Source: Heterobilharzia americana (taxonomy: Eukaryota > Platyhelminthes > Trematoda > Strigeidida > Schistosomatidae). Taken from it: DNA of 64,000 nt. The position numbers were made by a program, and so were the translations under genes. The DNA lies in the NCBI GenBank assembly GCA_944470555.2, contig OX104134.1, positions 15,231,248 through 15,295,247 of the forward strand. The letters run 5' to 3'. A model generated the notes under the pieces. It saw only the letters and a program-made list of their open reading frames with translations. It had not been told where the DNA came from and made no database searches. Positions 44,427 through 56,700 of this stretch are shown here, piece by piece. How positions within the stretch are numbered: position 1 is the stretch's first letter; each line of letters starts with the position of its first letter.

Positions 44427-44833
44427 TTTACTGATGAGAAGAGCCAACATCAAACCACCCATAATAGAATGTCAGTGGGGCACTTTGTAAGGGAAAACTT
44501 TGACTGGCTGTAGGCTGCTAGGAAACAGCCCCCGATCCAACACAACGCCAGTTACGTCCGTTGTGAATTGTAACAGAAGGCAGTCACTGGTAGGGAATAC
44601 AACACAGGGCAGAAGTTTACATGGACCATAAAAACACGATGATTTTTTTATCCATTTCATCCCTATCAGCTGCAGCTTTGGCCAAACATCTGATGGGGAT
44701 GTTTAAACCCATTACTCTGAACCGTTAATCTTAGCGCCCTCGGAGCAACAGAAAAGACAGTCAGGCATATACACAAATCCTAGACACCAACTACCCAAGT
44801 GGTATCAACAGATGCGAAGGCACAACAGGTCTG

Positions 44834-47800
44834 TTGAATCCTCCTAGTGGTATCATCAGCCCTACACACCCACCACATACAGTAGCAAAACTACCTACCC
44901 TCTGTGTAACAGATACTAGAGGCGACGCTTGCATGTGGCCAAACTCTGTTTGTTTGGATACACTGTGCGCGCTGAACACGAATAAAAACATTGCTCTGTT
45001 CTCCCCTGATAAAGGTGATGCTATTTCAAGTCACTGTACGGTCAACTTACCACTTGGATATCCCAGTAACTCTACAGCTACAAGTGAACAAGGTGTAGAG
45101 ACGTTCTGTAACGCAACGATGTCAGACTATGCTCAGTTAAGCGACACTGAGATGCCTTTTGGCTCGTTTAGCGAACTAGAAAGCTTTACACACTGTTACT
45201 CCTCTTACTTGTACATCGTCCTCATAAAAGCAAGGTCCGTCCTTAGCAAACTATCGGTATTGAGAGGAATCGCGCTCATATATAAGCCGCCGGTAGTAAT
45301 TATCACTGAGTCTTGGTGTCACGCAAATATACCAGATGAAGAGATAAGTATTGACATGTATACACAATTCCGATGTGACCGGAGTAACAAGAAAGGAGGA
45401 GGTTGCCCGATGTACTTCCTGAACACTCTCACCGTATTTAGGTTGGAAAATATGGTTCTTGATAAAGTCAGTGACTCTCTATGGGTCACAGTACACTACA
45501 GGAATGCTACAGCACTGTTTGGATATGTTTACAGAGCACCTGGTACCTTTGACAATCATGAGATTCCACTGATTACGGCTCTGCAACATGCATCCACTCT
45601 CCTATGTGATCATAAGATCATATGTGGTGACTTTAACCTACCTGAAATGAAGTGGGATTCACTTACTGGACAGGCTAGGTAGGACTACTTTTGCATGCAC
45701 TGTCTATTTTTGGATGGAAGCAAGTTGTTAGAACTCCTGCAAGAGGTGATAATGTGTTGGACCCAATGTTTTGCCATAGCATAGTTCCTATTTTGACAGA
45801 CGTAGGCTCCAAGTTCCCAGGAGGTGATCACAAAACGGTGTAATGCGCACTACCGCTTCCTGCAACTTGTACTTCAATTGGTACTTCCACTATACACCAA
45901 ATAGTATATAGAGACTACGGTAGAACGGACTGGCAGCAGATGTGTCCAATGATTAGGTGCATTGACTGGGGATCATTCTCCACCACTACAGACCTCAAAT
46001 TAACCATTGATATGTTTTACTACAACTCTAAAACCTGTCTCGATGCCATCGTTCCACTGAAAGGTTTCAAAAAATGCCACTAAACAATAAGCCATATATA
46101 CCTCCCAATGCTCGTAGAAAGTTACGCAAACTCTCAACAAGATACTATAGACATCAAGACGTCGATGCACTTTGGTTGACTCTTCGTATTCTTAACTGTA
46201 TCTCGAATAACCACGACTTGCGTTCTAAGAATGAAGAGGGTCGTGCACTAGCCAGCTCATCTAGAGTATATCCTCTCTCAGCACTCCTTAAGAAGCGATC
46301 GAATTGTGTAAGACATAACATTCCTCTTCTCACCCGTGATACCAAAGCTTGTAATGATCCAGTGGATACATGTGAAATATTCAGCGGCTTATTTGCAGTC
46401 AGTTATCTGGAACCCATGAATTTTTCTCGTAACACTAGCGCGGCCTGCACTTTTAAAAGCTATTCTTCTCAACTAACGACAATAGATACGGTTGAATTCA
46501 CATACTCTAATATTCACCAAGCCATTGGGACGCTCAAATGCCTCAGCAGCACTCGCACAGACGGAATATCATCACATTTCTTTAAACTTGGTGGTCCTGA
46601 TATTCTATTATTACTTCAAATATTTTCTCTCTCTTTGTGGTCTTTCACATACCCTGATTTATGGGAAACATCATTTATCCTCCCTAGATATAAACCTGGT
46701 TCAAAATGCCAGCCAGTAACTACGGACCAATAAATATTACGCCCGTAGTTTCTAGAATTATGGAGAAAGCCATAAAAGAAAGCATTCTTCAGCACATGCT
46801 TAGTGGCAAAGTCATCACATCGAGTCAACATGTGTTCCTAAAATCAAGGTCCTGTATAACTTGCCATCTTGACGTCTTTAACTTCATAACCACCATGCGC
46901 GACCGACACCAATTAGTCCTTGTACTCTGTCTAGACATTTCAAAGGCATTTGATAGAGTCGATTACTTGCTGTTAATAAGTAAGTTGATGATTATGAGAA
47001 TTGACTATCCACTATTGGGATGGATTAAGTCTTTCCTCAGTAATCGCGCTCAAGTGTTGAAGGTAGATTCACACACTTCAAAACCTAGGCCAACCACCTC
47101 TGGTGTTGTTCAAGGAAGTGTATTAGGCCCCCTTCTCTTTACTTTATACGTCATGGACATCTGCAGCTGCTTTACATACGGTAAACCATTCTTGTTTGCT
47201 GATGACCCAAAAGTTGCATACACATCCACCCGTGATAATTTATCCCACTTTCAAGCACTAATACAAGCGGAGCTCGATATAATATCTGCATGGTCTACTG
47301 CTTGGAAACTTCAGTTCATTATAGGCAAATGTGGCTGGATATGTTTTGGTCCTCCATTGGTGGATGTCCAACTACATCTTCAGTCTACGAAACCTCCTGT
47401 TCTTAAAAGTGTATGTGACCCTGGACTAAGATATTTAGGGGACCTCACATTTTCTGAACAGGTAGCATCACAGACTCGCAAATCTAGGATCCTGATGGGT
47501 CGCATGGTTCGTAACTTCCACTTCAAAGAGGTCAAGTTGCCACTCTACAAGACTTGCTTACGTCCACTGTTAGAATACCGTCCATTTATACTGAGTGGTA
47601 TCCGCATAGTGGACAAACATAAAATAGGGGGTGTTCATAGGCATTTCACAGGTAGGTTGCTAGGACAAGATGGCAAACACGACTACAACTCCAGATGCAA
47701 AACGTTAAGTCTAGAAACACTTTGGATGAGACGACTCAAAATTAACCTGACACTTCTTTAATGTGTTACATAAACACACATTTGTAGCCAGTGGTGAGTT

Positions 47801-48074
47801 TCAGTTCGAACACGATAGTTGTTACGATCTGCGCAACCACGCCCATAGCGTCACAGTGAAATCGTTCAAGTCTTGCTTGCGCACAAACTTCTTTACCGTC
47901 AAGTTCTCCCAGTTGTGGAACAGACTTCCAGCTAAAGTTAAGGCCTCCAAATCAACCTCTGAATTTGGTCGGTTACTGGCTGACTTCTTATCATCTGGTG
48001 ACTTCTACGGCTTACCGAGTACACCAACAGTCTCTTTCACGACACTTCGTATACTCGGCTCTCTTAATGTATAA
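44834..48074 (+). mobile_element. Family D non-LTR retrotransposon, near full-length endonuclease-RT (CR1/Jockey-like, frameshifted)
   Basis: The longest element copy in the window. Endonuclease (in 44834-45682): ARSVLSKLSVLRGIA, VVIITESWCHANIPDEEIS, KKGGGCPMYFLN, ICGDFNLPEMKWDSLTG; its end lies in another frame at 45690-45850 (FGWKQVVRTPARGDNVLD, SKFPGGDHKTV). Linker 46074-46733: LNNKPYIPPNARRKLRKLS, TDGISSHFF. RT 46706-47761: VVSRIMEKAIKESI, CLDISKAFDRVDYL (first Asp), SGVVQGSVLGPLLFTLYV, FLFADD (catalytic FADD), LRPLLEYRPF. C-terminus 47763-48074: FKSCLRTNFFTVKFSQLWNR, LPAKV. Breaks are a shift near 45680, a TAA near 45841, shifts near 46070 and 46705, and a TAA at 47759-47761. Catalytic residues are intact, so decay is recent compared with families A-C here. 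Confidence 0.88.
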
Positions 48075-48670
48075 TGAGAGCCACCATGCCCACACTGACC
48101 TTCCATACGAAGCGTTGAGGAGACTTCCATAAGTTATCACCTCAAACTAACGTCACATTCTGCCCCACTCAACACAGTAATCGAAAACAAAAATTCTGCA
48201 CTACATGAGAGAATGAAATTTATATTTGTAAGTACTCTATAACAAAAGCACGTACAACAGATGCCATAGCAAGGGGAGTTAAGTAGGGAGAAACATGAAC
48301 ATAGAAAACACCCTCCTTGTAGGAATTCTTGCTTTTTCCGCCTGCTGCTTTGTCTTTTTTCTCGTTGAAGAAAAGTAATTCAGCTCTAAACATTGGCTTT
48401 GTTGCCATCGGGAATCAATTACTTGAGGAACAGACTATCCCAGTCAGCCAAAAAGGTTAGAGCGTAGGTAGAAGTAATTCTGTCATTGTCTTCAAGAAAA
48501 GGTAGTTTTAACGTTGGATCGAAGCCAAACACCTGATAAATTAACGTGGTTATCCTCATATTGTGAATGTAGTATCAGAGGAGCCAGCTTACAGGCATTA
48601 TTTAATTTATGATCGTTGAGATAACCAACTTTTGAGCGCCCCTGAGTGGTGCGAAAGGAAGAACATTAAA
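48075..48670. other. Family D 3' flank, unassigned
   Basis: Probably family D untranslated region at the start, then nothing recognisable. Confidence 0.3.
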
Positions 48671-48674
48671 CTCT

Positions 48675-49420
48675 CTCATTGCATCCAAAATGTCTGCAAG
48701 TTGTGGGAAGAATAAAAATCATCACTTTTCAGTGCGTACAGAGCGTTCACATGCCTTGGTCATTTTCATTCATTTTTACCCCATCAATGGGTGGCAATAA
48801 GTTCACGCATTATTCGATATTTGTGTTCCGACCAGCCGACCATTCGATACTTCGCCGGACAAAGGTCTATTCTAATACCATTTCTTACGTTCATTACTTA
48901 AATAACCAAAAAGAAGTCCTCTCACCCATTTCGGGAATCAACAAGTGTTCATATGACCACAGTCGGGGTTAATATCTAGCTTCAGGCATTTCTCACTCCT
49001 TAATTGTTATTGTTCACAACAATGCAGATTTATTGGGCCGAAAATGGTCCTCTTGGCACAGAGAAATGAAAGTTGGAAGAATTTGGGTGTCTCATGCTTA
49101 AGCATGCAACAATGTGAAATAAAGGCATTTTCTGTTCTCTGTCCTCCATTTGTTGGAGTCGCAGGAGGAGAGGTACTCGAAAGTCTGTTGTGTACCACTG
49201 ATGCCTGCAAATTACCTTGGGAAACACCAGGTAAATAGATATCTTGCATTTAACTGTCTTTCAGGTTTTCACTGCCATTACAGATGTCCAGAAATCTTAA
49301 CTCAGCTATTTTAGCAAAGATTTCGTGTATGGGGGTTTTGAGGACATCGGCAAGTGGGTGTGTCAATTGTTTAACTACTCAGGTAATAAGAGGACACTGC
49401 AGTAATCTTTCGAAATCTCT
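48675..49420. repeat. Degenerate repeat G, copy 1
   Basis: Shares a co-linear order of short similar blocks with 52985-53760: GGAAGAATAAAAATCATCAC with GTACAGAG (48710), GGCATTTCTCACTC (48985), GTTGTGTACCACTG (49190), and TTTTCACTGCCATTACAG ... TTTCGTGTATGG (49265-49332). Identity and coding strand unclear. Confidence 0.4.
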
Positions 49421-51290
49421 CAGTATCACTCAACGAGTAATATCTTTAATCAATGGTATTTTTCGACGAGAATTATCTCAAATATTTCTCACAAAGTTGA
49501 TGTTGAAAACGAAAATAGAGAAAACAGCAAGAAGGCAGCCAGTTCGTGACACGAGGCTAATAATAAGCAGGGGTAAAGTTTGTAGCGCCACGCACTTCTG
49601 CAGAATCATTGCCACAGTAGCATTGCAGGCTGTGACATTTGCACGGTTGCTAGGCGAGTTTGACATTAGGATAATGTGCAAAACGGCGATAATCACTTGA
49701 GGTGAGATACCGGGTTATGTTAACAGCTTCAGATGATTCGTAGAAAACCTGCCCGTACACATGGCCTTCGCTTTTCCATAGGATTTTGTGCGTCTGATTT
49801 ATTTGTGTGGGTTGAAGACAGTCATCCGTCTCTGTCTAGGGTCTGTGGACAGGAGGCGAAAGTGACCGGGTAAAAAACAGTAGAAAGTCACGCAGGCAAA
49901 TGAAAAGATATTGCACCCAGAGATTGTCACCCACCCAGCTACCCAACCATATGAACGGTAACCGGACGCTGACTGTTTCTGTATCTCTGGAGTCGGAGGC
50001 TTCTTTTCTCTTCGTGTGCCCATTTGTGCTCCTGCCTCTGACCTCGTATTTGCTATCCCATCTCAAGGTTTTTAAGGAACGCTATGAACCTGTAAAACGT
50101 GAGTCGCAGAAGTCCATTAAGGCTTTGGGGCTGTATACAGAAAGGAACATGTCACATGCAATACGCATCCACTGAAGTACATTGCAGACGACATCCTTGT
50201 AAGTGGGACAGAGAAAATTCCTGTGCACCCCGCTATGTATCTTGCAAGCAGAGAATAAAGCGTTACTCAAGCAGTGATCACGCCGCAGCGAAGTGGGAGG
50301 CTGCGTACTATGCTGAGCTTGTATATGTAGGAGAAGTGTTCCACCCACTCAGAAGTATTTCTATCATGGATGACCGCAGCTCAAAGTAGACACGATGGGC
50401 AGCACAGTGAAATGCCAGAAATATGTGTCAAACGCTTGCTATCCCGACAATGTTATGGCAGCTGGAGATCAACCGAATTTTGAGGGAGTTGTGGGGGATT
50501 GAAAATATTTCAAGCTATTATTTAACGTAGACTGACATCGGTTGGGGGAACAGAAAACCTGGGAGCACTGGACAGCTGTTTCGTCCTATAGATCAGTCCA
50601 GCTAAGTTATCGCGGCAATTTAACCGGAAAGACCACTTCTCTGGGCTCATGAAGGCCCATCAACTTCTTCACACCTACTGCGTGAAAGCGATAAGCCTTT
50701 TCCGGTGAATACCAGTGTTCTCTAAACGTTTCCGGAATAGTCATCTGATTTGTGGTCACTTGCTTGATGACATACTGCCGCCCAACAATGTGTTTTCTTA
50801 ATTTGTCTTTCGGCTTGATATGTGATAGACCCCAATGATTTTAAAAACGCAACACGGTCTGTGAGATGACCGGGAGACGGAAGTGAAGTATTAAAAAACC
50901 TGTAAAGAATGGGCTTGCTGCGATGCATCCCGTAGTAAAACAAGGCGATCAAACGTTCAACCAGGGTGTGCCTATGATCCAACTGAATAACACAGTTGTT
51001 GGTGGACGCTTGGATTCTTGCGCCCAACCGGCTGCATCAGCTTGTTCGATTGCCAAACGTCCTTTTTTGCATTATTCCCCTATCTTCCCAAGAGTCACAA
51101 GAAGCGCTGTAAGCCACCTTCTTCAAACAACGAAGCAAAAGGCTGAAGCACTTCATATTTAGCCCTTATATTGTACGCAGGCAAGAAGATCGGGTTAGAA
51201 CATGGTAATATGTGTAAGACCCGGGCACTGGGGTGGAATGTAACCCCACATTAGATTTGTTTATTTCATTTATAACAGACAGTGACAGTA
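49421..51290. other. Unassigned stretch
   Basis: Frames of 60-138 codons on both strands (for example 49284-49700 plus, 50722-51027 minus), none with a recognisable domain. Confidence 0.35.
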
Positions 51291-51299
51291 TCATTTACT

Positions 51300-51545
51300 T
51301 GATGACACTTAGGACACAAACTATTGCGCATAATAGTACCATGGTGGTCACACCACCTCCAACGTCTGCTTTTTATGGTCCTGTCACCTCATACCATTTG
51401 GTTTTACTGGCTGCAGAATTTTCCATATCTCTGGTGTACGTCTCGTCCTTCCCATTACACGTGTTGGGTGTTGATTCGATGAACAAAGGTTCAGTAATCA
51501 GCCTCTCTCTAGCTAAGTATAATGGATCTATTAATTGTGTTTAGG
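51300..51545 (+). repeat. Repeat F, plus-oriented copy
   Basis: GTCACACCACCTCC, TTTTATGGTCCTGTCACCTC, TTTTCCATATCTCTGG and GGTTCAGTAATC in this order. It is an imperfect match to the reverse complement of 51790-52040. Confidence 0.65.
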
Positions 51546-51789
51546 TCCCACCCTACTGTGTGATTGTCTGCCATTTCATACATTGCGATATCAGTTTTTC
51601 TAGACTACTAACTTTGGCGTGGTCCGTCATTCTTTATATAGCTTAACTCATATATTCCGCTAATCTAACTGACCCTGACCATCTAGTATGGCCCATGCAC
51701 TTGACCTCGCAGTCATTTCATGGGATTTGACGGGCCGGATTATTTTGCTTAATTAGCTTTGTGAGGTCCATAAACCGATACAATGGGGC

Positions 51790-52045
51790 GGGATAGAACC
51801 ACTGTGGATAAGTCTCATATAATTAGCTGAAGAGAAATTGATTACTGAATCTCTGTTCACCAAGTCAGCACTAAACATAGGTGATGGGAACGATGCAACG
51901 CCCATGCCAAAAATATGGAAAACTTTACTGCCAATAAAATCGAAGAGTGGTGAGGTGATAGAGCTATAAAACACGGACATCGAAAGTAGTGTGATTACAT
52001 TGGTGTGACCATAAGCAGTAATGTATGCTGAAAATGTCATCAACT
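51790..52045 (-). repeat. Repeat F, minus-oriented copy
   Basis: The reverse complement has TCACACTACTTTCG, TTTTATAGCTCTATCACCTC, TTTTCCATATTTTTGG and ATTCAGTAATC at matching spacing. With the plus copy it forms an imperfect inverted repeat of about 250 bp with a spacer of about 245 bp. Confidence 0.65.
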
Positions 52046-52984
52046 AGAATATACTAACTTTTTAGCCGTTGACAAATGGTGATCGCCGTCCTACAATCAT
52101 TCATATATTTCCATCTTTATTGTTAGTATCATTTTACTGTCGTTATTATTACCACCACTATTCTGTTACTGCAATTAGTTCGAATGCGAATTTTATACAG
52201 AAATGTAATTTAACAGAGTTGGTGTGCGCTGAGGATTTTAAGCCTATTCCAGAAGTTCTGTCTTGAGCGAGCTGATCAACAATCCTCGACTTACAAGACA
52301 GCCATCTGATATACAGCGAATGTCAAGAGACGGCTAGTGCCATCAGAGAATGATCGACAGCGCTATTTCTGGTATCTTTCTTGTTTTCAGATTTCGACCG
52401 CCTGAGCCCCTTGTGCAAGCAATCTGCTTTTACCGAGAAGTACACCCACTGCTTTGTTTCATCCGCAGCGGTAAAAAGGAAAAACCTCATGAATCACAAA
52501 ACAATGTACCCGTGTGATTTCCCGCTAGTATCACAGCAATTACATATTAAGCAATGAAACAACAAGGAATTGCAGCAGGCCAGCCAGCAACTGTAACTTG
52601 CTATAAGCACCTCAGCGTATCAGAGCAAACACTTTAGAATGTGTTAAGCGGTCGGGAACTTCAACAAGGACAGTTAAGCGAATGCAAAAGTTTACTAAGA
52701 ATTTTTAACAGTGACCACTCTTTAACCATTATTAAAGGAAACGGTAACTACCTATGAAAACCACTGCACAGTGAGCTGATATGACGACTTACTGAGTGGC
52801 AGCACCGGCCAAAAGAGGTGAGTTGAACAGAGCTCCTAACAGATAAGTAATAAAAATTTTATTTTCAAATTAAGAGTTTGAGACGACAGAGGTTAGTTAA
52901 AGGCGTCATCAAAATGATAATGGTGGAGAAATCTCCATTAGTTGAGCCTTCTTGAATGACGCACAAGGTATGGATTTAACGTTT
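52046..52984. other. Unassigned stretch
   Basis: Nothing recognised. Confidence 0.35.
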
Positions 52985-53760
52985 ATCATGACATCAAAAT
53001 TGACTGTAGGTTATGGAAAGAACAGGAAAATATCACTTCGCAGTACGTACAGATTGTTTGCGGGCTTTGGTCGCTTCCACTCGCCATCCTTCTTTCTGGA
53101 TGAAGCGGCACCAAAATGGCACGATGTTGGACGTTCGCGCCACCTGTAACCGAGATGCTTAACATGGTGGTATAGTTCCGTGTATCGTCAGATAAATGTT
53201 TATTTTAACATCAGTTCACATGCTTGTAATATCATCGGTCAACAAGAACTCACTTCATCGGTTTCAGGTAACCGTAAGTGTTAACATAATCATATGGTCC
53301 ACTTGAACGTATGAGTCCACGCATTTCCCACTCGCAGTGTGACCTTGCACAGCAATACAAATGTAATCCATCAGAATTAGTTGCTGCGGTACGACGAAAA
53401 AAAAATTGGAAGGACCATTATCCTATGGTGATGAGGATTCGAGCATAGAATTCATATTGCAGCAGGCAGAACTATCAAGAAGGTATGTTAACTATTAATT
53501 GCTTTCTATCAGGCAGGTTCAAACGAGATAAAGCAATGGAGTAGTTTGTTGTGTGAGTTTCCTTGAGAATACGTCTCACTTTGAGTCACCAGGTGGGTTT
53601 ATTTCTTAGATTTAGATGTTTGTCCAGATTTTCGCTGCCGTTATGGCCGTTCAGAAGCCCTATACCAGATATTGTGGTTAAGTTTTCGTGTATGGTAGCA
53701 TCTAGGGCACTGGTAACTTGGTGAATTTGCTGTAAAACCTTCCATAAAATTGGGAGTCAG
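52985..53760. repeat. Degenerate repeat G, copy 2
   Basis: Co-linear with 48675-49420: GGAAAGAACAGGAAAATATCAC with GTACAGAT (53015), GCATTTCCCACTC (53320), TTTGTTGTGTGAG (53547), TTTTCGCTGCCGTTATGGCC ... TTTTCGTGTATGG (53629-53695). Confidence 0.4.
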
Positions 53761-56700
53761 TGGGGAAAACCAGCTAATGACTCCCTTCAATATGTTCTGG
53801 TATCACGTACAAAGTAGTATGTTCAAGGAGTTGATGTTTTCGGTCAAAATTTTGCTCAGGATTCTCTTTTCAAACTTAACCTGAGAAGAGAAGAAGTAGC
53901 ATGTTTTAACAAAGAAGAAAATACCCACAAACTACCAGCTTCACCTAGTCTCACCATTGATAGTGGGGGCAGCTTTCGTTGTGCTCTAAAAAATCGGGTC
54001 CTTTCCGCTCTCTCCTACTATCACGAAAACCCTAGACACATTTTTGAGGCCTTCTTCTTCAAGACAGTCATTCAGAGAAGAGGCTCTTTGAAAGTGTGAA
54101 TTCGACGCGATAAAAACCGATAATTTCAACTGCGACGACTGCGTTGCAGATCCAACTGCTTCAAATCACTGGTTCATTCTCAATTTTTTAATATTTTGCA
54201 CTTCCTTTCTCATTTGGTCAAACAGATACGGCTTGCGAATCAACTGCCGGAGTACCGTATACCTGAAAGACTTCTACCGCCACTGTCTGTTCCGCGAGCT
54301 TATATAAATCGCCTGGCTTCTTCGCCGTCGCTCCAGACCTTATTCGACGTTTCCAAGTCCTCGGCGGGACTTGATGCAGAAGATCCACCCATTTGTCTAT
54401 CGTAGGTCTGGTGAAGCCAATAGGTTGTTGGTTGTTTGTTGAATTTGAAGGGAGTTGAATCGTTTTCCTGGGGCTGGTGTGAAGGTAGTTTTTTCAAATG
54501 TCTTGTAGTCAGACGGTTGCTCCTATCATTTTTAGGATAGAGACGACGGCGGTTAGATGTTGACTGTGAAGAGAAAGGAGGGGGAATTAGAAGAAAGGGA
54601 ATGGGGGTTACACGCAAAGGAAAGGAAAGTTTTATGCAAGTTCGGGTTGAACGGGAGAGGGACAGAGTTAGGAAGAACCCTAATGCTTGGGATGAAATCT
54701 AAGAGTAGAACGGGGGGAAAGCAGAAGATACTAACATAGATAGTGGAAATACAGCCCAACAGTTAAAGATGAGTCAACCCGTTCACTATATTCCAACGCG
54801 TTGACCCTGTGTCTTAAAAGTGGCTCTTCCCCTCTTGTCTCTCATCCGCCGATGTGTATTCTCAGTCACATTGTTTCCCCTCAAACTAAAACTCGCCTTT
54901 TGCACTGTTGACAGAGGTGCCGTATATTACTCTGAGTATGCAATCGCAAGTTGATGTGCAGATAAGAACTGCAAGCGGGACCGGAAAAAGCGAAAACTTG
55001 TCGGTTGGGTGTGACAGCTGTCAAAGGATTCCGGTTCGCAAGGCCCATACAAGCTCTCCGAACCTCGTCTGTCGCCGTAGACATGGCAAATTGGGCGATC
55101 CCGCCGTGTCGGTGAATCGCTCACTGAACCTGAAAAGCCTGCTAAAGGAAGGTACCAGTGGGAACCATTTGAAAAAATTCAGTCACAAGGCCGACGAATA
55201 CCACGTCGATAGCCTTATGATGACCAAGTCTACTTAACTTTTGAATGCATTTTCTGTGACCAGTGTATGTTCTGTCAGCTTGACGGGGAACTCCCTAAGC
55301 CATGCTATTAGTTTATGATACAACACCCATGCAGTTAGTTCTGGCGTAAAAGACTGTCATCGCAAAAATTTCGATTTCGCCGAAGGTTTACATCAGGACA
55401 CGTATAGAACACAGTCAACTGCTCACACCTGAATCCATATCAGTGGTTCCATCACCTTCAAGGGAAAAGGGTTACAAACAGAAGTGACTGCCAAACCACA
55501 AGTAGCAGACCAGTCAGGGACACTCACCCACCGGCAGTCACAAAATACTTTTCTCAGGGAAGGCTATGTGAGCAACATACCACGAACGGGATACTCCTCA
55601 GGTTTCTCTAGCCTGATTCGTAAACCAAAATGCCCAGCATTAACCTCACCTTTCTCCAGCTGCGGGAAAACTTGTTCGATATACCAATCTGTGGTGGCAG
55701 CCTACTGGGACAAAAAGACAGGTTTGATCACAAACAGTGAGTAGAATCATGCAGCGAATTTGGGTCAAACGCTTAGCCGTCTAATACATGCAGTGTATGC
55801 GAGGGCAACGCGCACCACACTGCGGGCTACCACGAATGTTAATAACACCAGACAGCCATAGAAGTTGAGGAAGTACTCTTGCCACTTCATATTCCAGGAG
55901 TAGACCATCCTTGGTGAACAGAATCAAACTGCATGCGTCATCAGTTTTCAAACCGGTGTAGGGGCGAGAATCCTATCTGCTGAGGCCCATATCCATGGTC
56001 TCTCGAAGAATTTTAGGACCAAAGACTGCTGAATTTGTGGGAGAAATATTCTTAAGGCGTCTAACAATGAGACCAGCCCTTACAGCATTTGGGACTGAGG
56101 CGGAATGTGGCAGTGAGGGTGCAGGTTCCCAGACCCTAACGGCCCGATAACAGATTAGCTTACGATGCCTGAAAGGTGTAATGTCTGACGCACCTTAGCT
56201 ACTGATAAAGGCCTTTAAATGTGGGAAGCGGCTGAGAGCAAGGTGAGTTGGAACACTCACCGCTGAAACAGTTAACCCCAATTTTACTGAGACTGTTAAA
56301 AGAGATCAACTATCAATTTCAAGCTCCAGTCAGCCTGCAAATTACTTAGAACACACGTACTCATGGGAAGCACGGGAATCGATAAAGGACTAGATAGGAA
56401 AGGCAACCGCAGTCCAATGGGTATCAGTTTCGATTTCCTCAACAGACTTGTTCCTTTTATTCATCAGCAGATGACGTATTTTCCTAAGCAGACAGTCCAG
56501 CGCTTTTACGGTAGTGCGAGCTTGTTTATGGGCGAAACAGAAGGGGTGAGATTTGATGTTTGCGCCTGGCACCAAGGATTCTGTTTCTTTGGTGACAGTG
56601 AACTCAGTAAATATGGCATTGTGCCGGTAATAAGAGAAGGGGAATGTAGAGGTGGCGGTGTATCGACAAAGCACCGCTTCGGAATGGAAATGGTTGCAGA

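Noticed and set aside
44834..45682. 282-codon frame as a host endonuclease gene
   Set aside because: Continuation into RT in shifted frames shows that it is the family D retrotransposon.
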